Program-made: the position numbers and the translations under genes
DNA from: Plasmodiophora brassicae
Lineage: Eukaryota > Endomyxa > Phytomyxea > Plasmodiophorida > Plasmodiophoridae
Reading direction: 5' to 3'
DNA length: 64,000 bases
Assembly (NCBI GenBank): GCA_039704465.1
Contig: JASFAU010000016.1
Location: forward strand, 434,001 to 498,000
The notes under the pieces: model-generated
Databases searched by the model: none
Told to the model about the DNA's origin: nothing
The model's input: only the letters and a program-made list of their open reading frames with translations
Part shown: in pieces, positions 21,433 through 33,384 of the stretch
How the letters are laid out: each line of letters begins with the position of its first letter
Position numbering within the stretch: position 1 is the stretch's first letter

Positions 21433-23032
21433 TTACAGGAGCCCTGTGCCCGCCATGCCCTGTGGTTGGAATGCCCATGAGCAGAGCGGCGCTGGCGACG
21501 TCGGTCGCGCGTGGTTGCGGTACCTTTCTTAGGACAATGTCCCTGACGGCGCTAAACACGTGGATGACGTTGGCCTCGTCGGTGGCGTTCGTCATGTGGC
21601 AGTAGATGCCCCTGGACGGGGTGCGGTTCCTGGCTATGACGAGCTCCATGAAGAACTGGGACGCTGCGGCGACGTTGGCCCCTATGCCGGCAGCGTTCGG
21701 GGCGACCATTCCGGCAGGCGATTGACGTGTTTACCTCCAGTGTACTGCGGGAAGTAATCGGAGATGGGGACTTTGGCGACCTTCTTGGCCAGAAGGTCCA
21801 TCTTGTTCAGGAACACGATGATGTCGACTTTGGTGAACCACTTCGAGTTGACGGTCTCCTCGAACAGCTCGAGCGCCTCCGTCATCCGGTTCACGTTCTC
21901 GTCTTCGAACAGCACCTGGTCGTACTCCGACAGCGCAATGACGAAGATGACGGCCGTGACGTTCTCGAAGCAGTGGACTACACCAGCGACGTTCAGCGAC
22001 GGTCAGGGAACGTCCGGATCGGCCAGCCTGCTGACTCCATTTCTTCCTCTCGTTCCTCTGCCCGCCAACATCGAAGATGTCGAACACGGTGCCGCTGATC
22101 TTGAACCGCGTCTCCAGTATGCCCGTTGTCCTGATACGCGACATGAGAATGTCCTGCATGCCGATACCATGAGTTGTTAAGAACCACATGGTTCCCCCCA
22201 AACCCTACCGTATCGGTTGGCGTGTAGGTCGGCTCGGCAAGAGCCGCTGCTCTCTCGAAGAAGTATTGGGCGCAGTCAGGCACCTGTCGGCGGCGCGTTG
22301 TTAGCCCCGTCACCAGTCCCAGATAGAACAGTACCTGTCAACAGACCTGGTAATGAGATCGCAACTCGAACGCTGCCTTCAGAGCGGGGTCGTTCCACAG
22401 TTCAGCAATAAGCTCAGCGGTCTGCCGAATCCTTCACAATCTAGATAGATCGTCCGGCACACGACGTTACCCGTGCGGTGTAATCGGCTTCGTTGGCCGC
22501 GTGCAGGGCTAGTTCATCGCGGAGCGGCAGACGAGCCGGCTGCAGAACGTTCAGTGCGTGTCTAGCAGTTGCCGGCGACGACCTACCGATAGCGTCATCC
22601 CGATTTCCGGCTCGAGGCGGACAGCGGCCCTGATCACGGTCAGCAGGAACTCGGCAACATTCATCATGATCGTGCGCTTGTAGTCCTCCATCTCCTGTTT
22701 GGAGAACCCGACGCCATAGATCCGCTTCATCTGCCGGTACAATGTCGACTTGCCAGATTCACCTGTCGGTTCGAATGTGAACCCGGGAGGAGGGAAGTAA
22801 TGGGCGAGGCGCGCGCGTTCTGAAACGGACCTGCCCCCAGGAGCAGTAACTTTTTCACGCGGGACGCCTGCTGCTGCGTCCTTTCGACATCCACATCGAT
22901 CTCCCGCGATATGACGACCTCCTCCCGCAGCGTCCGGGGCAGCGGCGAATCAAAGTTCGGCCGGACCTGCACCTCGGCGTTAGGGCCCGCCCGGGCCCCA
23001 GGCGCCGACCGCTTCGCGCAGCAGGCGCCCAT
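21433..23032 (-). CDS. heterotrimeric G-protein alpha subunit
   Basis: Nine exons (22831-23032, 22587-22762, 22471-22539, 22347-22421, 22209-22283, 22036-22153, 21735-21977, 21524-21681, 21433-21459) give 380 aa, all phases consistent. The start MGACC supports N-myristoylation and palmitoylation. G boxes: GAGESGKST (P-loop), the switch-I Arg in [20 protein letters not shown] (switch II), VFLNKMDLL (NKxD) and NATDEANV (TCAT-like). The last exon supplies only nine codons, ending AGTGLL, with no Cys at position -4, so the classical pertussis-toxin site is absent. Confidence 0.95.
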
Positions 23033-23274
23033 CGGAGCTGCCTGGAACGGCTCTGTGTGTGACGTCGACCAGGGGAACGAACAGGCGTGTGGTCTGTGAC
23101 GAACGTCGCCTGCACGGGCAAGGTCAACGTGGCACGATGCCCAGCTCCTACGGCGGCTTCGCTCGCGGTGCACGATCGCTCTAACCACACAACCTGTTGT
23201 GTTTATACTATTCCATTCTAGGACGTTGTGCAAATAGTCTACCGTTGGTTACGCGACGGTCACAGGATGCTGTG

Positions 23275-24074
23275 CTACGAGGAACGGCGTTGTCGACGCG
23301 CCCGGCCATGTGCCGTCGTGGTGGTCGCCTCCGACGTCGTTGACCAGGTTGCCATCACGGACGACAGGCCGTCGTCGCGGCCTCGCTTGCAGCCGGGCGA
23401 CCCGAACGCCGACCAGTTCGACGCCAGGACCGGGTGCGTCGCCTTCTGCACATGGGTCGACGCTCCAGGCGCGAGAACGGGCGGCGTGCTGAGCGACGAC
23501 GGCTCCGGAAGTGCCGAACAGAAGATCGGGTTTCGGATCGTGAGCTCCTCGCCGGTTGCGTGGCGGCCGTGACCGTTGATTGGGCTTGAGAGATCGACTT
23601 GGCGGCTTGCTGCGCTGGTTGGCGACGAGTTCGGGACGCGCATGGGGATAACACGAGGGGCGATCGGCGTCTTCATGGACGGGAGCGACGTGACAAAGTA
23701 CGGGCGCGGCTCGACCGGCACACTGACCGGATGAGACTGCGGCGATATCGCAGCCAGAACCGTGTTCGTGTACGGGTACCTGAATCGCGCATCAGTACCA
23801 TATATTTCTACGGGGGAACTCGGAATCGGATCGCCCACCAGTGCGGGTCTGGGACGACGACCGTGGACGGCGTCGACGCCAGCCCGCCGGTGCCGGCCGG
23901 GAAGATCGACATGTGCAGCGTGTCGGCGTTCGGGTCAAACACCCAGCCCAGCATGCGGGCCAGTCCACCAGCACCTACAGGTATGGACGCGACGATGATG
24001 CCGTTCGACGCAGGCAACTGCGCCGTCGACTGAAACGCGACGCGCACGCCGCCCCGTGCTACGTAGCCGCCCGA
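23275..24074 (-). CDS. hypothetical protein, 5' end unresolved
   Basis: Two exons (23812-24074 and 23275-23779) join in frame across a 32-nt intron. The first begins SGGYVARGGVRVAFQSTAQLP and contains GGLARMLGWVFDP and PDPHWWAIRF; the second is Pro/Ser/Thr-rich with a basic C terminus. I do not recognise the family and could not find the first exon or initiation codon, which should lie between 24075 and about 24350. Confidence 0.45.
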
Positions 24075-24354
24075 CTGAGGGCCCGTCCCCCCCAGGTACC
24101 TATTTCTGGAGGCGCACGTCGCCGCGCCTCAGTGGCCAGTGGGAAACTGCAGTTGCGCAGTGCGTGAAGGGCGGCGTCCACAATCCACACCACACAGATT
24201 GGCCTTGGCCCTCGGATCGGTACCGCAGTCGTTTCTGAAGCGGGCGGCCGCGGTTGCAGATCTTGACGCGGTTCGATTGCGTTGATACAGATGCCTCCGC
24301 GATCGATTTCGGGGTACCCCGGGTGGGTGACGGCGCGCTTAATCCGCACCAGCG

Positions 24355-26242
24355 ATGGTGGCCGAGGAGATCGTTCCACAGCAGCCGCCGCGATTCAGAG
24401 CACTAGTCCTCAATGCAATGTCGATGCCGATCCCGAAACAAATACGAACCGGAGCGACGAGAAAGAAGGGGGCGACCCCGCCGGCGACGTCCGTGAAGAC
24501 GAGATCGGCGCCGTCGCCGGCTCCCGCCGGGCCAGCCCTCGACAGCGCTGTCGATGCGGACATCGATCCCGGTGAAGACGACACAATGGTCGTCGAGACA
24601 CGGCTGATGGGCCGAAACCCGACCTCGCTGGGGATGCGACAAACCCGGACCCATCTTCGGCAGCACCCGCGAGTCGTCAGTGCTCTGCAGATGCACTGGT
24701 GGGTTGCGTGTGGCGGTCGCAAGCTGGCTCGCTGCACGCGATCGGAATTCACAGCCGCGTATGCACGATGGCTCCTTGCATCGGTTCCCGGGATCGATCC
24801 TGCTCACGCCGACAAGGTCGCCGTCATCGAATGGAACCAATCCAAGAAGCGTCTGACATCGTACTGTTTCGCCGACAAGCTGTTTGCATTAGCACATCAC
24901 TGGTAACTCGTTCTGCATTGGTCGTCTTGCGCCCTCAATTCAGACGAGTTTCATCAGGTGTCATACGCTGAGTCCCGAAGAGTACGATCGTTTCCTCTCG
25001 GCACTGTTCCATCGAACAGTGGTCGCCGACTGGAACGCGCTGCGATTCAGCTGGCGACCTGTGGATCGGATCGTAGCCATGCAGGAGAAAGAGCACCTAG
25101 ATGCCGCAATGCAATCTCTGCCATTCCCCAATCCGGTATCGGCGTTCCAGGAGCCTGCTTCGGATAGCGACGCAGAGTCATGGACGCTTGCGAAGAGCGT
25201 CGATCCACCTGACCATGTCGCCGAACAGCAACAACAACCGACTCCACGTACTGGCCAGCAATTACGACAACAACAAGAGCAGCGGGACCAGCCTCCACAA
25301 AAAGCACAAGAGCAAGAGCAACGGCAGCAACAAGAGCATCAGCAGCCGGAACCACCGCCGGGGACGCTGCCTTCGGCGGACGTGGCTCGCGCCGAACCAT
25401 CATTGCCTGCAAAGAAGACCAATGCGTCCTTCATATCCCCAGCAAAGCTACCAGTCACCGGCAAGAGGTCTCGACTGACGAACTTCGCCAAGCTAAGACT
25501 ACTGAGAGGAATTCGGCCCACGCGACCCGGCGCTCCCAATCCGATGCTCAGGAACGCTGCCCCGAAGCCGATTCCGCCGCCGATTCGGCTGCGACTCATC
25601 GTGGGACGTAACGATGATTCCGTTCAAAGCGCGGACAGCGCCAGCTCTTCGAGCGAGAGCATGGATACAAGGCCGGCGAGGAATGGGACCCGATCCTCGC
25701 TCGCAGCGCCGCTAGCCGGAAGCGCCAGCTGTACAAATGTCATCATGGACAAGGGATCCGAAAGTGACTTCAGCAAGCCAATTGCCAAGGTTGGGGTTGC
25801 TGAACGACGGAAAGACGACGGGCATGCGCGCGTGGCGAAGACAATGTCGAAAGCACGACCGCACGTCAAGACCAAACGCGTGACAAGGGCGAAGGTCAGT
25901 GTCAGGAAGTCGGAACCCAAGATGAGGACGATCGAGGACATCGTGTCGATGACGGTCGAGAGCGTTGACTGGAGCCGGATAAGATGTGACTTTAAGACGC
26001 AGGAGCTGGGCATCATCGACGTCCCCGATAAAATGGCGCCGGCTGAGCCGTGCCCCGATCCTGCATCGCAGACGCGACGGACGACAGGCAAGAAGGCCAA
26101 GGCAAGATCGAAAGCCAAAACGAAACGAGGGCGTCGGAAACCGTCCTCAGCGAAGCGGCCGGCCACTATCCACCTGCGGACCGAGGTGCCGGAAGGCGGT
26201 GACGACGAACCTGGGGAGTCCCGGCCTCTGCCCGGTTCATAA
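24355..26242 (+). CDS. low-complexity, basic, Gln-rich hypothetical protein, 610 aa
   Basis: Exons 24355-24902 and 24958-26242 join in phase (intron 55 nt). Residues about 100-240 are the only ordered-looking part (HWWVACGGRKLARC, SPEEYDRFLSALFHRTVVADWNALRFSWRP). Beyond them the protein is Q/E-rich, then proline-, serine- and lysine-rich with many basic clusters (KKAKARSKAKTKRGRRK), suggesting a nuclear, nucleic-acid-associated protein. No domain is recognised. Confidence 0.65.
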
Positions 26243-26649
26243 CGTTCGTCGCGTAGGCTGGGACAGCAAGAATACATTCATTAATCGGTATAGAGCACAT
26301 CGAATGGATTCTGCGCCTGTGTGCTGCTTCGTGGAGATTTCCTGCCCAGGATATTGTACATTCGGCAGGCGCATGCACGCGTGCAGATGCGCGCGCAACT
26401 CCGTGGGGGCGTCCAGTCGCGTGTAGCCTATTTGTGGAACGCCGAGTCGCCGACGCTTACGTAGCTCATCAGTCATCACCCGAACCCAAAAGCAGCTCGC
26501 GTTAGTCCGTGGGGTCGGCAGAACCAGGCGACGATCGGTCCAGGGTCCTCGGATTGCAGGAGCAGCCTGACGTCGACGCGTATAGCAGTCACAGGTAGAG
26601 CAGCGCGAACTAGTATTCAACGGGCTGTTTCAGATCGTCCCGCAGAGTG
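26243..26649. other. intergenic, nothing recognised
   Basis: About 400 bases between the low-complexity gene and the 65-aa gene. I see no coding frame with support, no repeat and no RNA gene. Confidence 0.5.
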
Positions 26650-26847
26650 ATGCCGAACTCGGGGAAGCATGGCGGCCTGGACCGGCACTCGGGATCCGGC
26701 GTTCGCGGCGAGCCGAAGAAGGGCGGCGCGGGCGGCAAAGGCACCTGGGGCTCCGTGACCGACCACACCGTCGCGCCGGCCGCGCTTGACAAGAACGACC
26801 CGAACTACGACCCGCACGACTCGCCGAAGTCCAAGCCCAAGCACTGA
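26650..26847 (+). CDS. 65-aa protein with PDCD4-like GAGGKGTWG motif
   Basis: The ATG at 26650 opens 65 codons containing KKGGAGGKGTWG followed about 20 residues later by DKNDPNYDP. In PDCD4 and plant MA3-domain translation regulators the same pair of motifs (GAGGKGxWG ... DPNYD) lies in the segment before the first MA3 domain. Here no MA3 domain follows: the frame ends after a lysine/proline tail, and downstream sequence belongs to a minus-strand gene. The ORF is short, but the motif match supports it being translated. Confidence 0.55.
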   Translation: MPNSGKHGGLDRHSGSGVRGEPKKGGAGGKGTWGSVTDHTVAPAALDKNDPNYDPHDSPKSKPKH

Positions 26848-26893
26848 TCCACGCGTCCAAGGCTGTCTCCGAAATACAACGGTCCCACATTGG

Positions 26894-28680
26894 CTATGTT
26901 ATTGGATGATTATGCTGCTGTTCGTCGTCGTCGTCGCTGCGCGCGCTAGTTATCTCGGGCAGCGACCCGATCGTGATCATCAACGCATCCGCGTTGTCGT
27001 CCGTGTGCTCATCGTCCGGTGGACGATACCCTCGCACCTCCCGAATAATCTCGTTCGTCCACGTCTCCAGTCGTGCCAGCATCTCCAGCACCGTCTCCTG
27101 GTCCGGCACAACCTGCCCGAACACGCGCCGCAGGACGCCATCCAGCTCGACCTTCAGCGTCTCCCACATCGTCGTCCCATCCCGCCATTGCTGCTCCCTG
27201 AACATGTAATCAGCGGCCGTCCAGGAATATTAGGGCGCGCGCAATACGTACAGCTCGCGAATGCAGCTCTCGCTGGAAGCGATCTCTCCCTGCAGCTCGG
27301 ACACGACAGCGCGCTTGCTGGGTTTACCGGCGCCGTGGCCACCCCGGCAGTCGGCATTCGCGTCATCGTCGGCGGTGGCCTGCTTGATAAACGCTGTCAG
27401 CGCGTAGATCTCGTCGAACTGGACGATGTTGGCGCGCTCCCGGTCCTGGAACCACTGGCACAGCTGGTCGCCAGCGCTGTTGATGCCCGTCTCGGCGCAG
27501 ATGCGCTGCCAGTCCGCCTGACGTTTGGCCAGCCATCGTCCCCCTTCCTCCACCTTGACCTGGTCGATCGCGTTGCTCCACGTGGCCTGCGCCCAGATGC
27601 TGCAGACGCGCTCCAGCTCGTCGACGCTGGTGGCCGCGTTCGGATCAACGAGTGCCAGCGACGGCGCGTCCTTCTCGCCACGTCGATACCGTCGTAGGGT
27701 CTCCTCAATGCTTTCCTTCTCACGGACGACTGTTAGCAGGTGTCGCCATTCCGCATCGCAGACCTGCTCCAGCTTGTCGCTCGTGGCCATCAGCGCGGCC
27801 ACCATCTGTCGGGCGCCGTTCTCCGCCGACACCGTCTCATCGATCGCCTTGAACACGTTCACGATGTCGTCCCGCCGCGCCTCCCTCTGCTGACCCTAAT
27901 ATGCGACGCGTTAACGCGTTGCATCACAGTCGAGCTCTCCGGTCGTACGAGTTTGACTAAAGTGCTCGTCAGGATCTGGTTCGAATGCGTCAGGTCCTCG
28001 AGCGACGTCTTCAGGGTGCGCATCTCCATGCGCAGCGTGGACAATTTAACATTCGACGCCGACATTTGCGTTTCCAGGGCGACGACCCGGTGCTCCTGTT
28101 TCGTCTGGCGCCTGGCGAACTTGACGTACCCGTCGTCGCTGGCGACCTTGTCGGCAATGGCACGGTCCAGGGCGGCGAGTCGGCGATGCAACGAGCCCAG
28201 CGTCCTCTTCGTGCCGATGGTGCCCCGTTTGACCTGGTCCTCGATCTGGAGCAGGCGTGTGGCGCTGTCGCCCAGGGCGGACTTCGACGAGCGCCTGGCG
28301 ACCTGGACGTCGCAGATGATGTCCTTTTCGATGTCGTCCTGCTCGAGCTCCTGTACGGTCGCCCGAGCGAGCTGGAGTTGCCGCTTGGCATCGCGACGCG
28401 GGTGCGTTCGGTCGTAGTCGTTCTGCTTGCTGTGCAGCGCCTTCGACAGGCGCGCCAGGTCGATCTGCGCATCCTGGACGATGTCGTTCGTGGAGAACAA
28501 CGACGATGAACGATACAGGGCGCCGGGCACAGCGCCCAACATCGTACGACGTCCTCGACGACCGTTCAGATTCCACACGCGACTGGGTACGCTCGCTGAT
28601 GATGGCAGACTCACATCGGTTCCAAATCCGTCCCGTCTTTCGGCAATGGTGAACGACATCTTGTGTTTGGCGTCCTGCAT
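26894..28680 (-). CDS. coiled-coil protein, 566 aa
   Basis: Three exons (27928-28680, 27252-27895, 26894-27197) join in frame across introns of 32 and 54 nt. Most of the protein is predicted helical with heptad-like patterns (DAQIDLARLSKALHSKQ, LEDLTHSNQILTSTLVKL, MLARLETWTNEIIREV) and the last about 30 residues are acidic. No family is recognised. It is divergent from LRRC45, with 114 bases between the two start codons, which hints at a shared promoter and possibly a shared cytoskeletal role. Confidence 0.72.
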
Positions 28681-28794
28681 TGGCAAATCCTCAATTTCTT
28701 GCCCAATGAAAGCGGCTGGTACGCTACTGCTGGACGAATCGGTGAGCGACGATGCGATTAGGGCAACCGCCGCGGCTGATCAGGACCGTACCTA

Positions 28795-30537
28795 ATGGTA
28801 GGCGGCGCTGAGGGCGCTGTCAGCGGGCGTGGATGGGATGGCAGCGGACAGGGTGACGTTGACGCCGCTCGACGCATTGCCTGGAGTATCAAGTGCCAAG
28901 AGAACCCGTCGAGGTTGGCCACGTTCGCACAGGGCCTGAACTGGGCGCGCTGATGATGATTTCGTGGTCGCAGATTGGACCTGTCCAATCGTCGCGTCGA
29001 GTGCTTGGACGACCTGTCGCAATTGTGCCAGACGTTGGCGCTGCCAGCGTCTCTGACCCAGCACGTCGATCTCCGGCACAACGGCCTTGGGCCGGAGGCA
29101 GCCGACCCGATCGCGCGCATGCTCGTCGTCAACAGGTCTCTGCTATCGTTAGGTAGTCGAATGCGCCGTTTGTGACGCTGTAATGAATTTCCTAACATTG
29201 TCTGAGGGTTCAGATCTGCGATGGAACCGCATCGGCACGGCAGGGGCCACCACGCTTCTGTCGTCGCTGACTGAAAACCGGATCCTGCAGGATTGTCGGC
29301 TGGCAGGAAACGACGTGGACTCTGTCATCCTGTCGCGAATCGACGATTGCTGTCGGCGGAATCGTTTGCATCGCCCTGGCCCGTATGGGTCGCTTGCCGA
29401 CTGCAGCAAACCGTGCCGGCCGGTCGTTCCTGTTGCGTTCGGGGACGACCAGCTCAATTCGCTACGCACACTGATGTCGTTCGATCGAAAGGTGACCCGA
29501 CGGCACGGCTTCCTGCTCGAACCTGACATGTAGTGTCTGGTGGTAGGAGAAGGAGCGCGCAGAGCTCGAGGCGACCAGAGCCCAGAACCGTCTCAGTGTC
29601 GCCCTGAACGATATCCGCCAGCAAGCCTGTCGTGAACGTGATCTCGCAAACGCGTGGGATCGCGAACGGCAACGCCTGGAACACGTCCTGGCCGACGCCA
29701 GGCGCTCCATTGACAACGAACGAGTCGAGCACGACCGAAAGATCCGTCACCTGGAAGGTCTGCATTACGATATTGTCGCATTCGCCAGTGCCGGCGCCCG
29801 TCCTGAACGCACTGCTTTAGAGCGGTGCCTCGTCTCCCAGATTAGCAGCGAGGAGATGCAGAAGCACCTGCAGGAGAAGCTGGAGGTGCGCATGCAGTCC
29901 AGTTGCCACTGTATGAGCGGCGCCCTAATATGCCGCGTGGCAGCACTGGCAGCGATGCTATGCGGAGATGGAAGGAGATCATGCCGCTGCCGTCGAAAGC
30001 CAGGAACGCATGGCATCGACGCGCATCCAGGCGGTGTGCAGGCAGAGGGACGCCGCCCAGCATGAGGTGCTGTCGCTGAGGGCGGAGCTGGACGTCAGCC
30101 GGCACGAGATTGCTGAGTTGAGGCGGGCGGCGCAGCAGATGCAGGCGGAAATCGTGTCGCTGAGCAGACAACTCGCCGACAGTTCCACTCAGGTGTCGCA
30201 AGCCAAGGCGGGGGAGGCGGACGCCAAATCGGCACTTGCTATTGCACAGAACCGCCTGGCCATTGCCGAGAAACAAGCGCTGGACAGTGCCGCCCGCGAA
30301 CGCGACAACGCGTTATCGATGGCGCATGACCGCATCCACCGGCTGGAGATGGCGCTCGACGCCATGTCGAGCGATGAACGACGCGCGCAGGCTCGCGAGC
30401 ATCGCCAGCTCCAGCAACTTCAGCACCAGGAGAAAGCTTCAATGCGGTGCGCCCTCAGCCGCGCTGTCGTCACCGTCGAGAAAGCATTTGCCGATGACCA
30501 ATGCGACCCAGGATACGTCGCAGCAGACTATCTCTAA
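28795..30537 (+). CDS. LRRC45: LRRC45-like centrosomal linker protein
   Basis: Exons 28795-28913, 28974-29152, 29214-29491, 29547-29885 and 29944-30537 give 502 aa with matching phases. The N-terminal half has leucine-rich repeats: SRLDLSNRRVECLDDL, HVDLRHNGLGPEAADPIARML, LDLRWNRIGTAGATTLLSSL and CRLAGNDV. The C-terminal half, from about residue 195, is a long coiled coil. This LRR-then-coil order and the LDLRWN block match LRRC45, which links centrioles and is found in flagellates. It is shorter than the human protein (about 670 aa). Confidence 0.78.
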
Positions 30538-31060
30538 CTGTGTCGAAGTACACTTGCCATGCGCATTCGTCCATCATACATTCATGTCGTATCGGTCCGG
30601 CCAGTGCACCGGGTAGCTTGCCTTTGCCGACGGTTTACCCTTCGATTCCCCGATGCTGTTGTCGGCGTCGTTACCTCGGGTAGAAATGCTGCTGCGGCGC
30701 TTGCATTCACACATTGCCAGGCACCTGTCACTGGTTAGGGCTTCGAGACCGCGGCGCCTGCGTGAAAAGCGCGAAGAACAGAATAAACTAAACTAACGAC
30801 TTCAGTAAACCAAGATGCCCAACACCTGACTGATGCCGCACGGGACAAGAAAACTCATGTTCCGCTTCTGCATGGCATCGACCGAAAGCCCAGCTCCCAC
30901 GCCTTCACGTTTCACTTTCTGGATATACCGAATCCCCAGCCAGAGCGTGGGTATGCGTTGCTCGCTGCGTAGATGGCGCTTGGAACCAGCAGGAGCAGGT
31001 GCGCTGCGGGATAATGCTCATTGGTACGGCCAGTTGCGTCTCAGTCGCGATGCCCAGATT

Positions 31061-31330
31061 GGATGCCTTCCAAAAATACCTTAGATCACGAATCTGCGTC
31101 GCCTTAGATCCGCAATCTGAGCGAATTAGATCGGTTCTAAGATCCGTCTTAGATCTGCGGAGGCCGCGAAACGGTCTTCTTAGATGCCAGACGCAGATTC
31201 TTACAATCTTACATTTGTCTGTGCGCAGTCCGACTTCGCCTTCCCACTACATTCCGCATTTACATTCTTTCTGCGAGGCCAACTAGATCTAATCTAAAAT
31301 GCCGTGTAAGTCATTTTTGGAAGGCTTCCA
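31061..31330. repeat. foldback / MITE-like element
   Basis: The segment GGATGCCTTCCAAAAAT at the left end is repeated as an inverted, nearly identical copy (ATTTTTGGAAGGCTTCC) at the right end. Inside are several TTAGATC/GATCTAA copies in both orientations and an inverted pair GAATCTGCGTC/GACGCAGATTC. There is no coding capacity. TTGG occurs at both edges (31059-31062 and 31331-31334), a possible but unproven target-site duplication. Confidence 0.55.
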
Positions 31331-31358
31331 TTGGCACACATTGCGATCGCCGCTAGGC

Positions 31359-31755
31359 TCTGTGGACCTATTGTATGGAGCGTTGGAACAAGTTCATGAA
31401 AGGCTCCTGACCTCAGCAGTATCGGAAGCGTTCAGTATCGGAAAGAAGCTGCAACTTGCGATGGCCGCGACTCTCGTCAGAGCGGATATGAATGGACACC
31501 TGACGGCATAACCCTTGCAGAGAAATTGACGGCAATAATATGCCACCATTATCGGAACCATTCATGGAAGAAACGTTGCCAAACAGCAGCGGATCGTCAG
31601 AACGGCACGTCAGGTGTCCATGCATATCCGCTCTGACGAGAGTCGCGACCATAGCAAGTTGCACCTTCTTGCCGATACAGAACGCTTCCGATACTGTTCA
31701 GGTCAGGAGCCCTTTCATAGACTTGATCCAACGCTCCATACAACAGGTCCACAGA
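31359..31755. repeat. imperfect inverted repeat of a transposase-like fragment
   Basis: Arms 31359-31505 and 31608-31755 are inverted, about 147 bp each and clearly homologous with scattered mismatches and small indels; the spacer is about 102 bp. Read outward-in, both arms encode the same peptide pattern LWTxCMERWxKxMKG, the left one with a frameshift. This is a tail-to-tail duplication of a coding fragment rather than simple terminal repeats. Confidence 0.8.
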
Positions 31756-32057
31756 AAGACATAAACGGGGCCCCAATATCGTATTATGTCACAGAGATGC
31801 GCGAGCAGTGTGGCAACGTCGGATCCATTGACGTAGGAAATATGGTACTCATTTGCGTCACCCTCGTCCGGCAGTTTCGCTTCCCCGTCATCGCTCGACT
31901 CCAACCATTCCCGAAGAAAGAAGTTGCCATCGACGTCATCGGGCGACTTTGCCTCGACATCATCGCCGCGCCTCGCCCATTCCTGCCAGAAGTAGTCTCC
32001 CGCTGCGTCATCATCGGCTGACGACTTCTCCAGTGCGGCGTTCACATCACGACTCAT
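31698..32057 (-). pseudogene. transposase-like ORF fragment
   Basis: An ATG at 32057 opens 119 codons ending just inside the right arm of the inverted repeat. The N-terminal part has a duplicated acidic motif (EWARRGDDVEAKSPDD / EWLESSDDGEAKLPDEG). The C-terminal segment LLAHLCDIIRYWGPVYVFLWTCCMERWIKSMKGLL resembles, from memory, the GP-x-Y-x-FW...FERxNGxLK region seen near the end of CACTA-type transposases. It stops early, so I call it a relic. Family assignment is tentative. Confidence 0.45.
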
Positions 32058-33271
32058 CGGCGCGAATCTCACGCTGAACCAACAGAAACCCGCGACCGTT
32101 GCGGAGTGCGTGGTAGTGGTACCAGTGTACCACTTTCAACTTCCATGACGATCAGGCCGCGCAGACAATTGGATCCTGTTGACGCAGAGGTTTTCCCAGC
32201 GCAGCCGGCGAATGTGGCGACACGATCAATGATCAAAGCGGAGCGATTCACTACCATTGTCTCCAGCATGCGGAAGAATGTCGCGAGATGCCGCCGTTCA
32301 ATGGCCGGAGACCAGGCCGTATCCCCATCGGAACCGTTCGGAGAGAACATGATTGTGGCTCGACGCAGGGCGACGATTGGCCGTCGTAAGTGGTCACCAC
32401 CCCCAAAGGCGGTTTCGCCATGTACGAGCACGTAAGCGGGTCGGCTGGTGAAGTACGGCTCAGCCGTGACGGACCGCGGCGTATGGTCCTCTGCCCCAAA
32501 GGGAAGGCATCCTTCCTCAAGGATGCAGTGACGACGCGATGACGGCCGACGCGTGTGATGCAAGACGGTCGCGTATCGCGGGGAAGGTGATCTCCTGCGT
32601 CAACTGAACCCGTCCGCAAACGTCGTTTGACCGTCGTCACCACGTCCTGAAGGACGACCCCTTTCCCTATATGGGGTCCGTGGCCATGGTTATGGACAAG
32701 ATACACTCTCAATCAGGACTGAGCCGTATTATATCAGGCCATTCGTGGCACTGCGTCGCATTCCGGAGGAACGTACGTGCTACTAGGGTCAAGCAGGTGG
32801 GAGCCTTAGGGGTGATCGGTGAAGAGCATGAAATCGTTGACGTCGATTAAGCGTGCGGAGGTCCAGGCGTACGCGTTGCTGGCACAGGCGCCGTCTTCGC
32901 ACTTCTTGAGACGGTAACGGGGACGAGCGTGCTGGCTCGAGACTTGAGTTGGAAGGGTGTCCGGGTGCATGGGCGGCGCTCCTGGCCGAGCAGGTGCAGC
33001 GGTCGGCTGATAAGGCGGGCAATCGCATGGCCTCACAACATCGTGCGTGTTTGGCTGTGGAGGAAGACGCGACTCCGCCCACTGTCCCTGCCTCATCTCG
33101 AAGCTACGTTCCGTTGTCGCCCCCCAAATTGCGATCCCAATCTTGGGTTTGGACATTAGACTGTTCACCATTGCCGCTCTCGGGTTCGCAATTCGCCAAT
33201 TCCCAACCGGCAAGTGCCGTCGTGGTGTTGTCCAACGTTTCCCCAGTTCCCGAGAGGGAGACAGCTGTGCA

Positions 33272-33384
33272 GTGCTGGCCTGCTGAACCAGCTGCGCAGG
33301 CTTGCAGACTGCGGTGCTGGCCTGCAGGACCAGCTGCGCGCGCAGTCGTGCAGGCCGGTGCTGGACTGCTGGACCGGACTTCAC
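33272..33384. repeat. short degenerate tandem repeat (about 43 bp period)
   Basis: Units starting GTGCTGGCCTGC(T/A)G(A/G)ACCAGCTGCGC recur two and a half times, with the last copy ending GTGCTGGACTGCTGGACCGG. The cluster lies just upstream of the secreted kinase gene. It may be a decayed minisatellite. Confidence 0.6.
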
